Origin: Rana temporaria
Taxonomy: Eukaryota; Chordata; Amphibia; Anura; Ranidae
NCBI RefSeq assembly: GCF_905171775.1
Contig: NC_053491.1
Span: 303,478,833-303,542,832 of the forward strand
Direction of reading: 5' to 3'
DNA length: 64,000 nucleotides
In this document: positions 10,466 to 20,714 of the stretch, in pieces
Position numbering within the stretch: position 1 is the stretch's first letter
How the letters are laid out: the number at the start of each line of letters is the position of its first letter
Notes under the pieces: model-generated
The model's database searches: none
Told to the model about the DNA's origin: nothing
What the model saw: the letters and a program-made list of their open reading frames with translations, nothing else
Translations under genes and position numbers: made by a program

Positions 10466-10565
10466 ATACAGTGATGAACTTTTGGGAAGAGTTTTCGCTA
10501 TGGCAGATGATATTCGCATCGAAGATGCTCCACATTTCACCACCAGGGATGAAATAATGAAACGG
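10466..10565 (+). CDS. Candidate internal exon of a host protein-coding gene
   Basis: A 100-bp segment is bounded by an acceptor-like CCGTTTACAG (ending 10465) and a strong donor, CGG|GTATGT (10566). The two other forward frames contain stops. The remaining frame is fully open and encodes about 33 residues beginning YSDELLGRVFAMADDIRIED and ending TTRDEIMKR, which reads like ordinary, non-repetitive protein. It shows no similarity to any transposon protein in the window. The exon would enter in phase 1 and leave in phase 2. I do not recognise the protein. The polypyrimidine tract is weak, and no companion exons are visible in the window. Confidence 0.5.
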
Positions 10566-10620
10566 GTATGTTTCTGAATTTTTATGAGTCATGATTTACA
10601 CTGAAATGTTTAGCGTGGGT

Positions 10621-10657
<37 letters not shown>

Positions 10658-10659
10658 CA

Positions 10660-12255
10660 CAGTTCCTTTGCGAAAGTATTCGGCCCCCTTGAACTTTGCG
10701 ACCTTTTGCCACATTTAAGGCTTCAAAAACCATAAAGATATAAAACTAATTTTTTTTGAAGAATCATCAAGTGGGCCACATTAATGAAGTGGAACGAAAT
10801 GTATTGGATATTTCAAACTTTTTTAACAAATAAAAAACTGAAAAATTGGGCGTGCAAAATTATTCAGCCCCTTTTTATTTTCAGTGCAGCAAACTCTCTC
10901 CAGATGTTCAGTGAGGATCTCTGAATGATCCAATGTTGACCTAAATGACTAATGATGATAAATAGAATCCACCTGTGTGTAATCAAGTCTCTGTATAAAT
11001 GCACCTGCACTGTGATAGTCTCAGAGGTCCGTTTAAAGCGCAGAGAGCATCATGAATTACAAGGAACCCACCAGCCAGGTCCGAGATACTGTTGTGGAGA
11101 AGTTTAAAGCCGGATTTGGATACAAAAAGATTTCTCAAGCTTTAAACATCCCAAGGAGCACTGTTCTAGCAAAATATATTGAAATGGAAGGAGTATCGGA
11201 CCACTGCAAATCTACGAATACCTGGCCGTCCCTCTAAACTTTCAGCTCATACAAGTAGAAGACTGATCAGAGATGCAGCCAAGAGGCCCATGATCACTCT
11301 GAATGAACTGCAGAGATCTACAGCTGAGGTGGGAGACTCTGTCCATAGGACAACAATTAGTCGTATACTGCACAAATCTGGCCTTTATGGAAGAGTGGCA
11401 AGAAGAAAGCCATTTCTTAAATTTATCCATAAAAAGTGTCGTTTAAAGTTTGCCACAAGCCACCTGGGAGACACACCAAACATGTGGAAGAAGGTGCTCT
11501 GGTCAGATGAAACCAAAATCGAACTTTTTGGCAACAATGCAAAACATTATGTTTGGCATAAAAGCAACACAGCTCATCACCCTGAACACACCATCCCCAC
11601 TGTCAAACATGGTGGTGGCAGCATCATGGTTTGGGCCTGCTTTTCTTCAGCAGGGACAGGGAAGATGGTTAAAATTGATGGAAAGATGGATGGAGCCAAA
11701 TACAGGACCATTCTGGAAGAAAACCTGATGGGAGTCTGCAAAAGACCTGAGACTAGGACGGAGATTTGTCTTCCAACAAGACAATGATCCAAAACATAAA
11801 GGGAAATCTACAATGGAATGGTTCACAAATAAACATATCCAGGTGTTAGAATGGCCAAGTCAAAGTCCAGACCTGAATCCAATCGAGAGTCTGTGGAAAG
11901 AACTGAAAACTGCTGTTCACAAACGCTCTCCATCCAACCTCACTGAGCTCCAGCTGTTTTGCAAGGAGGAATAGGCAAAAATGTCAGTCTCTCGATGTGC
12001 AAAACTGATGAAGACAAACCCCAAGCGACTTACAGCTGTAATCGCAGCAAAAGGTGGCGCTACAAAGTATTAACTTAAGGGGGCTGAATAATTTTGCACG
12101 CCCAATTTTTCAGTTTTTTATTTGTTAAAGTTTGAAATATCCAATAAATTTCGTTCCACTTCAAAAAAAAGTTAGTTTTATATCTTTGTTTGAAGCCTGA
12201 AATGTGGCAAAAGGTCGCAAAGTTCAAGGGGACCGAATACTTTCGCGAGGCACTG
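10660..12255 (+). mobile_element. Tc1-C, second copy of the Tc1-A family
   Basis: The left end reads CAGTTCCTTTGCGAAAGTAT, the right end AATACTTTCGCGAGGCACTG, followed by TA. The subterminal repeat TTTGAAGCCTGAAATGTGGC is present at the right and a decayed copy at the left. It is inserted just after a (TA)n run at 10622-10653. It has the same internal organisation as Tc1-A and better-preserved coding. Confidence 0.92.
11052..12073 (+). pseudogene. Tc1-C transposase, near complete with frameshifts
   Basis: ATG at 11052 opens MNYKEPTSQVRDTVVEKFKA with the first helix-turn-helix. A frameshift near 11170 moves the frame to 11179-11787, which carries GRPSKLSAH, the second helix-turn-helix and the first catalytic Asp (VLWSDETKIELFG), then HGGGSIMVWACF. 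A second frameshift near 11730-11760 precedes QQDNDPKHK (second Asp) and SPDLNPIESLWKELK (the Glu of the DDE triad), still readable to a stop at 11972-11974. That stop replaces a Trp codon of the family, and the family's usual end would be the TAA at 12071-12073. The protein would act in the nucleus on Tc1 inverted repeats, but this copy is inactive. Confidence 0.9.
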
Positions 12256-12817
12256 TATATATACTGTATTTGCTGGCATATAAGACTACCTTTTACACTT
12301 AAAAAAAAATGTCCAAAAAGCAGGGGTCGTCTTATACACCGGGTCAGCTGCTCGGATGCCTGCTGGATGTGCGGTAATACTGTATGTAGCTTTGGCTACA
12401 TACAGTATATACCACTTAGCCAATCCCGGTGAGCGATGTATTCAAATGAATACAGAGCCTGCTTGGATTTGAGTAACAACCTCTGCCAATCCGAGCAGGC
12501 TACATACAGTAGCCTACTCGGATTGGCTTTGAGAGTCAGAGAGGCGTGGGCTGATGTTGCAGCCTCTGCCAATCCAAGCAGGCTTTGTATTCATTAATCT
12601 AATACATTGCTTGCCGTGATTGGCTCCAGCAAGAAGGGAGACGAATATGGCTCCAGAAGGAAGAAATATGAAGCCTCGGTGAGTACAGGCAAAAAATCTT
12701 AAAACAAATGTAAAATTAGGGGGTCGTCTTATACACCCGTGTACACATATTCGCCAGCACACCAAGGATCATTTAAAAAACGTCCAAAACACCCGGTCGC
12801 CTTATCCACCGGCAAAT
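12256..12817. repeat. MITE with GCCGGCAAATACTGT-type ends
   Basis: The left end reads TACTGTATTTGCTGGCATAT and the right end CACCGGCAAATACTGTG, inverted with respect to each other. Inner paired motifs are GGGGTCGTCTTATACACC (about 12325) and GGGGGTCGTCTTATACACCC (about 12719). A middle block repeats GCCAATCC(G/A)AGCAGGCT three times in alternating orientation. It abuts the end of Tc1-C. No coding region. Confidence 0.6.
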
Positions 12818-13675
12818 ACTGTGTGTGTGTGTGTGTGTGTATTTTGTTTTCTTCCTCCCACTGCAAATATCTGCCTCTTTTAGCTAGGCTTTTTCTGTAG
12901 ACTAGTGCATACTGCTCTTTAGTAGCTGAAACAAAGTTTAAGCCAAGCTAAACTAAAAAAGAAATAAATGCAACAGGCACTTTATTGCAGAAGAGATAGG
13001 CTTTGTCCCTTCTGTAATAAAACTGTAATAAAACAAATGTATCTGCCTTACCTACCAGTCATCTTTTAGAAGCTCAGCTCAGTGTACATTCTCTACACAC
13101 CTCTGTGCCGGAATGAATGAACTCTGCATGTGTGGGCATAATTTCATCTTCTGCCAATCAAGATGGCAAAAGTTTCCAAACCTAGAGGATGGTGAGTTCA
13201 ATTCTTTAACTGCTTCCTGCCCGGGCCATTGTAAAATGATATTCTATACAATTGTGTTGCTAGCTGTAATTGGTCACAGTGATCACATGGTGAAATTCAC
13301 TGCTATAAGCAATCGTAGTATATAAAAATCCTGATCAACTCCCCGGGGGTTACTATGGTCACAGTATGAAAGAAATTGATAAAAAAAATAATTATGTTGT
13401 CACCAGTCGGTGTTCCTGTCATCAGTTATGTTTACGCTGTACTGCACTGCTGACAGTATGTTTAAAAAAAAAATAAAAATTGCCATGCCTCTTACTAAAT
13501 ACCTCAGACTGTTTACTTTCCAAAAATCATTTTGGAAGCTATTTGTACTGTCCTGGTGTGTTCGGGTCGCAAGAAATTAGTACATCATGATTGAGGCTGG
13601 GTTTACGCCGCAGCATGGAGCAGCTCACAGCAGGTGTGCATCCATATTCACCATTTCAGCTAAATAATATATTTA
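12818..13675. other. No gene recognised
   Basis: The stretch starts with a (GT)n run (12821-12840). It includes a segment at 13208-13330 beginning TTAACTGCTTCCTGCCCGGG that looks like a decayed TTAA-type ranid repeat. No coding signal. Confidence 0.5.
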
Positions 13676-16533
13676 TTTCTCTTCCGTTCATAGACGGACA
13701 CAGCCTTCTTTGACATTAGGGTTCTGCTTCTTCCTACCAGGAGAGTTTAGGCAGAATTTAACAGCACTTAAAGTGTTAAAACCTTTCCTTCGTGCCGCTC
13801 CTCCCAGGGGGCGTGGCTCCCTCAGGCATAACCCACACCCTGCTCTAGGAGCCTCAGTCTTTTTCTGACTAACGACAGGAGAGGAGTCGGGCACTTCTGG
13901 AGTCCCTGTACTGTGGAGTTTTTTTTTCTTGCGATTTTTCTCGCTTTTATTATTTTGTTCCTGCATTTTTGAATCCTGTGATTCTTCTATCAACAGCCGA
14001 CTGGGTGACAGGCTGGGTCTTGACTCTTGTAGTCCCCCCATGTTCGGCCATCGAGCGTGTGCCGGCCCTTAGCGCACCATTGCTCAAGGTGCGGCAGGGG
14101 GATCTTCGGTTCTAGGGCACACATATGACCGGTCTCTATGGCTTTGTCACAGTGTGTCTGGCCGACAGCCATGCCGTTTACGGACGTTGGTTCTGCCGGT
14201 TTTCCCTGGGGAGGTCGACTGAGGGTCCTCCCTGCTTTCCTCTCTCCCCTTCCTCTCCCTCCTTCCCCTGACATGGTAGTGGCTGTGAAGGGGGGCCTCC
14301 TTGGTTTTCTTTATTACCACCGGGGCCCGTGTGTTGTTGGGGGACTGTGTTGTTACTCTGGGGGGTGCTGCTGTGTTCTATGAGGTGATTTTTACCTCAG
14401 ACGGCGGCCATCTTGGAAATCTCTTGGTCTCGTGACATTTTTAGTGCTGTGATCCACAGGGCCGACAGGTCAGGATCCTGTCCGATGACGCCGTGGCGTA
14501 GGTTGATCCATCAGGGAGGCACACAGAGTTCTGTTGCAGGGACGGGGGTCGCGCACATCCTTTCGGTGGGCCGAAGGGTCCGTTCCGGCTCTATCAGCCG
14601 GGTACATTCCGGGAGTTCGGAATTAGCTGGCCGACCTCCTAAGTCGCACTACACCAAGGGGAGTGGTCTCTCCACCCGCAGGTGTTTCGGGGTCTGTGCC
14701 GAAAGTGGGGCACTCCGGACGTGGACCTTCTAGCATCCCGTCTCTATCGGTAGGTGCCACGGTTTGTGGCCAGGTTTAAGGACCCGTGGGCAGACGCGTC
14801 AGGCGCGTTGGTGGCTCCTTTGGGGTCACTATCGCCTAATTCACACCTTCCCTCCTCAGAAGCTTCTTCCTCGCCTGCTGCGCAGAGTGGAAGCTGTAGG
14901 GATTCTATCAATCCTGATTGCCCCAGATTGGCCGCGTCGCTCCTGGTACGCGGACCTGGTGCGTCTGGTGGCAGACGCCCCCTAGCGTCTTCCCCTGGGA
15001 GTTGATCTTCTGTTACAGGGTCCGATCTTCCACCCTGTCTCACAGCCACCGGCTTTAGCGACGTGGCTGTTGAGAGCCAGGGGCTGAAGGACCGAGGCCT
15101 ATTGGGCTTGGTGGTCTCTACCGTGCTGCGTGCACGGAAGTCTACCTCACATAGGATTTCTCATCATACATGGAAGGCCTACATCTCTGTGTGTGAGGAG
15201 ATGAAATGGCACCCTCGTACATACGTGGTGTACAGGGTTCTGCTGTCTTTACAGCAGGGAGTGGTTCGGGCTCTCGCCTTAAGTACGGTTAGGAGCCAGA
15301 TTTCTGCTCTGGCTGTTCTTACTTGCAGCGACCCTTGGCATCGCACTCCTGGGTGCGTACGTTGGGTCAGGGGGTCTGGCAGGTGGCCCCTCCGGTGCGC
15401 CCTCCATTACCCCCATGGGACTTGAATTTAGTCCTTTGGGTGCTTCGGGATGCTACCTTTTGAGGACATTCGGAAGGTTTTTTTGTCACAAAAGGTGATT
15501 TTATTTCTGGTAGCGATTACCTCGATCAGACGTGTGTCTGTCTGAACTGGCGGCCTTGTCTTGCAAGGCTCCCTACTTGGTCATCCGTGAGGATGAGTTG
15601 GTGCTGCGGCCGCAGCCGTTTTTTCTCCCTAAGGTCGTTTCAGCTTTTCACATTGTGGTAGACATTTGTTCTTCCATCCTTATGTCCTCGGCCGAAATGC
15701 CAGGAGGAGGCCACTTTGCATCCTCTGGATGTGGTTCGGGCCCTACGGGTGTACTTGTATGTTACGGTTCCGTTCCGGAAGTCGGACTAACTGTTCGTGT
15801 CGGTGACTGGCCCTACAAGAGGGCCTGGCGGTCTCGTCGGCCACCGTTCCTAGGTGGTTCCGACAGATTGTGCTTCAGGCCTATGCCCTAAAGGGGCGTG
15901 CGCATTCGACCAGGGCGATCGGGGCTTCTTGGGCTTTCCGGCATCATGCCTCTGTGTTGCAGCGGTGTTGGGATGCATCCTGGTCGTCGATCCACGCTTT
16001 TTTCAAAGTTTTATGAGGTGGATGTGTGTGCATCCTTTTGATGCCTCCTTCAGCCGCAGGTGTTACGGGCGGCAGTTTGTTTGGAGTTTCTCCGTTGAGC
16101 AACTCCGGTTTTTGTTTGGGGTGTAACCTGGTTTGCTGTGTTTTCCCACCCCTCGAATTTTTTTGACCCTGCTTGGGGACGTCCCTAATTTCAAAGAAGG
16201 CTGTGTCCGTCTATGAACGGAAGAGAAAATAGGAATTTTGTACTCACCGTAAAATCCATTTCTCTGAATTCATAGACGGACACAGCACCCACCCTTCCTT
16301 GGTTTGTACTGCTTGTTACGAACTGAGGCTCCTAGAGCAGGGTGTGGGTTATGCCTGGGGGAGCCACTCCCCCTGGGAGGAGCGGCACGAAGGAAAGGTT
16401 TTAACACTTTAAGTGCTGTTAAATTCTGCCTAAACTCTCCTGGTAGGAAGAAGCATAACCCTAATGTCAAAGAAGGCTGTGTTCGTCTATGAACTCAGAG
16501 AAATGGATTTTACAGTGAGTACAAAAATCCTAT
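13676..16533 (+). mobile_element. DIRS-B, internally deleted DIRS element
   Basis: The left edge starts TTTCTCTTCCGTTCATAGAC. The right edge ends TTTTACAGTGAGTACAAAAA, then TCCTATTTT. Between about 16195 and 16300 lies an internal complementary region: the complement of the left edge joined to the complement of the right edge, which is the DIRS hallmark. Segments of about 190 bp (13700-13860 and 16310-16470) are inverted repeats. At 2.86 kb it lacks gag and most of the RT. Confidence 0.88.
14600..16130 (+). pseudogene. DIRS-B RNase H-distal/methyltransferase-like region and recombinase
   Basis: WSLHPQVFRGLCRKWGTPDV (about 14660-14720), then DLLASRLYR, marks the region after RNase H. ILIAPDWPRRSWYADLVRLV (about 14910-14970, in a shifted frame) is the DIRS methyltransferase-like stretch. 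The recombinase begins around 15063: frame 15063-15425 with RISHHTWKAYISVCEEMKWH, then VLRPQPFFLPKVVSAF (15590-15650) and decayed catalytic parts to 16126. Multiple frameshifts separate these parts. The upstream gag and RT are missing, so the element could move only in trans, if at all. Confidence 0.75.
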
Positions 16534-16851
16534 TTTTTTTTTCAAATTTTTGTAAATATTTTATTAGATCTTTTCCTGGGGCAACACTGAAGTAATGACA
16601 CTTTTGCTAAAATGTAAAGTAGTGAGTGTACAACTTGTATAACGGTGTAAATTTGCTGTCTGTGACGAGATCCTTGCTCGCCCAGGTCCTGCTCTCCCGA
16701 CACTCCTCTGCTACCAGTGAGTCAGCTTGCAGATTGCAGCGTCTGATGGTCCAGTCATCCAAGGTTCCGGGGTCCAAACTACAGCTATGTGCCATTCAGA
16801 CCCATTAAGAACGAACACCAGGCAGGCTGTATGTAAGTTCAAGCAGGACTC

Positions 16852-16857
16852 TTTATT
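16852..16857 (-). terminator. Polyadenylation signal of the solo LTR
   Basis: AATAAA on the minus strand, downstream of the TATA box, in the expected R-region position. Confidence 0.6.
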
Positions 16858-16875
16858 TTCAAATACACAGCACAC

Positions 16876-16882
16876 TTTTATA
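16876..16882 (-). promoter_or_regulatory. TATA box of the solo LTR
   Basis: TATAAAA on the minus strand, upstream of the polyadenylation signal, in the position of an LTR U3 promoter. Confidence 0.6.
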
Positions 16883-17439
16883 CAGAATTTGGAACATCCC
16901 ACTCCCAACAACCGCTTTCCTATTGGTCAATTGTAAAGTATCCAGTCTTCACTCAAGTCCTCCTTGACCATGCAAATGAGGACTTGAAATAGTCAACAGG
17001 GATTGGTCCAATAGCTTGGATAGAAAGACTTGTGTAGTGAGACAGAAGCCCCAGGGGGTAATCAATGTACACAATAACCCGGTCTACTTAATTACTACCT
17101 CTGAGAGGTTACATTGCTTTAGACAATAGAATGCTAATTCAATGCTCCTGACAGGAGGCTTCTGACCTTTAGAACAGTACAAAGGCACTTAGCATAAACA
17201 CTTACATCTTCAGACGGGCTGTCTCCGACAGAAGACACCCACACCTGATAATCACAAAGGCTTTAAACAGGCTTATCACATAATGGAAATGTCTCAATAT
17301 AGCTCAGTAACCACTCCATTACTCCAAGGTCCATGACACTGTCCCCTCAAAATAACACCCAGCCATTAATGTCTAAACCGCTGGTAACAAAAATGTCCAA
17401 ATTGGACCCAAAGTGTCAATATTTTGTGTGGCCACCATT

Positions 17440-18416
17440 ATTTTCCAGCACTACCTTGGGCATGGAGTTCACCAGAGCTTCACAGGTTGCCACTGGAGTC
17501 CTCTTCCACTTCTCCATGATGACATCACGGAACTGGTGGATGTTGGAGACCTAGTGCTCCTCAATCTTCTGTTTTGGGTATGCACCACAGATGCTCAATA
17601 GGGGTTTAGGTCTGAAGACACTGCCATCACCTTTTTAACCTCAGCTTCTTTAGAAAGGCAGTTGTCATCTTGGAGGTGTGTTTTGCGGTCCTTATTTTGG
17701 AATACTGTCCTGCAGCCCAGTCTCCGAAGGGAGGGGGATCATGCTCTGCTTCAGTATGTTGCAGTACATGTTGGCATTCATGGTTCCCTCAATGAACTGT
17801 AGCTCCCAGTGCCGGCAGCAGTCACGCAGCCCCAGACCATGACAATCCCACCACCATGCTTGACTGTAGGCAAGTCACACTTGTCTTTGTACTCCTCACC
17901 TGGTTGCCGCCACTCACGCTTATCTCCATCTGAACCAAATAAGCTTATCTTGGTCTCATCAGACCACAGGACATGGTTCCAGTAATTCATGTCTTTAGTC
18001 TGCTTGTCTTCAGCAAACAGTTTTGCAGGCTTTCTTGTGCATCATCTTTAGAAAAGGCTTCCTTTTGGGACGACAGCAATGCAGACCAATTTGATGCATT
18101 ATAAGGCGTATTGGTCTGAGCACTGACAGGATGGCAACTCCCCCCCCCCCCCCCCCCCCCCCCCACCCCTTCCACCTCTGCAGCAATGCTGGCAGGACTT
18201 GATTGTCAATTTCCCGAATCCAACATCTGGATATGACGCTGAGCATGTACACTCAACTTCTTTGGTCGACCATGGTGAGGCCTGTTCTGAGTGGAACCTG
18301 TCCTGTTAAACCGCCGTATGGTCTTGTCCACCATGCTGCAGCTCAGTTTCAGGGTCTTGGAAATCTATAGGATATGACACATCTTTATGTAGAGCAACAA
18401 TTTTTCTTCTTTTTCT
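17440..18416 (-). pseudogene. Tc1-D transposase, decayed
   Basis: On the minus strand the N-terminal helix-turn-helix is at about 18416-18260 (RIVALHKD-like, then KTIRRFNRTGSTQNRP in broken frames). The catalytic block is best preserved at 17990-17778: YWNHVLWSDETKISLFGSDG with the first Asp, and LPTVKHGGGIVMVWGCVTAA. The C-terminal part with the usual SPDLNPIEH equivalent is recognisable near 17600. A C run of more than 20 bases (18140-18163) lies inside the coding region. Many stops make it inactive. Confidence 0.85.
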
Positions 18417-18426
18417 CTTTCATTCA

Positions 18427-18664
18427 TAATCTTGACAAAGTGGGTATTGGCCTTCGTTCAGGAGTGACTAGGCAGAAACTTATAGAAAGTGTTAAACACA
18501 ACACGCACCATACAGTATCGGTCCCTCTGGGTATAACCCCTCTTTCTGCATCTCGCAGATCAGTTCGTCAAAAAGCAGTTCAAACACAAAAAAGGAGGGG
18601 TGGGTGCTGTGTAGGTCCATGAACTCGGAGAAAAGGATTTTACAGTGAGTACAAAAATCCTATT
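18427..18664 (-). repeat. DIRS terminal fragment (internal complementary region side)
   Basis: Read on the minus strand this matches the segment between the internal complementary region and right edge of DIRS-D (27700-27940). Shared blocks are GAGTGACTAGGCAGAAAC, AAAAGGAGGGGTGGG and AAGGATTTTACAGTGAGTAC. It is a small remnant of a further DIRS copy lying between Tc1-D and DIRS-C. Confidence 0.7.
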
Positions 18665-19574
18665 TTCCCACCTCCACCTTCCAGGACAGCTACTTGAGGG
18701 ATGATTGGCTCCACCCTCTACAGGAAACACAAATCAGATACAATTTAAAAGGCCTCCCTTTCCTCTGACCCTCAGTTGTTTTGTGTTTCCAGACCCTCCA
18801 GGAGCACCGACACATTTTTTGTTATTCTTGGGTCTGGTAACTGGTTGGTGGACCCCCCTCCTTTTGGCGTCATCCAGGACTAGTTGTGACCAAGTCCTGG
18901 TTGCTTTTTTTTTTTAGTCATACTCCCAAAGGAGTTCTGTCCAAAAGGGTTCCGTTTGGAGTTTCTTGCCTACCTGGTTGTAGAATGGTGGCAACTTCCT
19001 TCACTTTTTTTTTTCCCCCCCAGCCGTGCTGTGTGGAACCTGTCCTTCCTCGTGCATTACGGAGGTGTACCAAGATGGAGTCTGAAGACTTCCGGTGACG
19101 TGGAAAGATTGTGCGGGAAGTCGTGTGACGCGCTTCCGGGCGCCGTTTTTTTTTATTAGAAGCGCGGCGTGATACACTAAGGACATGCTGCCTAGGGGAC
19201 AGTCTGCTGAACGCCAGACAGGGGCATTTTTAGCAGGTCAATTGCAGCCTATTTCTTTGGCCGATGTCCGCTCGCCCGATGGAGCTTAAGGGCAGGTTTG
19301 AGGATGAAGCATCCGCTCGGATTGAGCCAGCTGCAGCCTCCGGGTCCCATAATGCCCCCCAAGGTAAGCCCTTGTCTGTGGTTCTACAGCAAGGGACCTT
19401 TTTTATGTATGGATCTTTTTTCTTATGGTTCTAGTTTCTGCTTTGTTCTATCTAGACCAAACCGGTAAAGAAGTGTGGGAACTGTAGGGCCAGGCTCTCA
19501 TAGTTATAAGAAACTATTTTGTGAGGATCATATGCCATCTAGAGCTGGTTCAGAGACTGCCTCTTTAAAGGAGT

Positions 19575-20708
19575 TTGTCTTCTATGGAGGAGGTTGTGGC
19601 CTCCTTCCGGTATTTCAATGACAGGTTAGCAGGTCTGGGGCCTTCCTTATCTAGTTCCATAGCTCAAGACCCTTCAGCCTCGGCTAGACCCCTTCCTCTA
19701 TTCGTATCCAAGACCATTAGTTCACGCAATGCCTCTGATCTGGAAGAAGGTGAGAACCCAAGCTCTTCATCTGATGGGAATTCCACATCAGAGGAAGAGA
19801 CGGGTAGCTCTAAGTATCTTTTTCCAGTGGAAGATATTGACGAACTGTTAAAGTCAATATATACTTCAGAACAGATTTAGACACCTCAGCTGGTCCAATC
19901 TGTACAAGATAAGATGTATAGGGGTCTACAGGGGCGGAAAGCGAGAGCTTTTCCGGTGCACCAGTCGCTTAAGGATATGATTCTTGTAGAGTGGAAGGAA
20001 CCTAAGAGAAGGTTATTCCAGTCTAGAGGACACAAAGGGAGATTTCCTTTTCATTCTGAATTCGAGGAGGCTTTCTTTAAATGTCCTAGACTAGATACCC
20101 CCATGTTGCAGGTGTCAAAAAGGTCAGACCTGTCCTTTTAAAGACTCCGGGGTCCTTAAGTATCAAATGGACAGGATGCCTCAGCTTTCTCCTTGGGTCC
20201 AGCTGTAGCATCCACCTGCGTGGCTAGGAATTTGAACGTATGGGTTCAGCGTCTGGACGATCTTCTTTCATCAAACGCCCCCAAAGAGGAGATCAGGGAG
20301 TCTATCCCACTCATTGCCAAGTCAGTTGCCTTCTTGGCTGATGCTGCTGCAGATTCCGTAAAAGCAGCAGCCAGATCTTCTGCTCTCATTAATTCAGCCA
20401 GACAGGCTATCTGGCTTAAATCTTGGGAGGGTGATCTTATCTCCAAAAACAAACTCTACGGTATCCCCTTTGAAGCCAAGCTCTTATTCGGTTCCTCCTT
20501 GGTGGAGGTCCGAGCTCGCTCCTCTGAGAAGAGTAAACAGTTCCCTTTTCAAAGTAATAAGCCACAGAATAAGAAGCCCTTTCGCGGTTTCCAGGGCAAG
20601 GTTAATTTTAAAACCAACAGGCGGAGAAAAAGTGGTCTTTTAACAAAGATAAGCAAAAAGGGGGGGACTATCTTTGCTCCTTCAGCCCCTTCCAAGAATC
20701 CCCAGTGA
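19575..20708 (+). pseudogene. DIRS-C gag-like protein
   Basis: Three open pieces (19575-19880, 19914-20141, 20193-20708) are separated by a stop and frameshifts. The first is Ser/Glu-rich and acidic (DLEEGENPSSSSDGNSTSEE). The second holds the conserved FPVHQSLKDMILVEWKEPKR block. The third is helical (VWVQRLDDLLSSNAPKEEIR ... LINSARQAIWLKSWEGD) and ends in a basic tail rich in Lys/Arg/Gln/Asn. The same blocks recur in the DIRS-F gag fragments. It would package element RNA. Confidence 0.75.
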
Positions 20709-20714
20709 CGTCAG

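Larger units (their letters stand above)
16661..17338 (-). mobile_element. Solo LTR of an LTR retrotransposon
   Basis: The 678-bp segment starts TGTGACGAG and ends CCATGACA, with TG...CA-type termini on either strand. It is flanked by the 5-bp duplication CTGTC (16656-16660 and 17339-17343). On the minus strand it contains TATAAAA (16882-16876) and, further on, AATAAA (16857-16852), the order expected in an LTR. There is no internal coding region, so it is a solo LTR left by recombination. Superfamily (Gypsy or ERV) cannot be set from the LTR alone. Confidence 0.85.
16534..18426 (-). mobile_element. Tc1-D, third Tc1 family, split by a solo LTR
   Basis: The 3' untranslated end lies at 16534-16660 (ATTTTTGTAAATATTTTATT and TAACGGTGTAAATTTGCTGTC) and continues after the LTR at 17339 (CTGTCCCCTCAAAATAACAC). 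The coding region follows to about 18416. Both terminal inverted repeats are missing: DIRS-B abuts the left end and a DIRS fragment abuts the right end. Removing the LTR and one CTGTC gives an uninterrupted Tc1 3' end. Confidence 0.85.
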
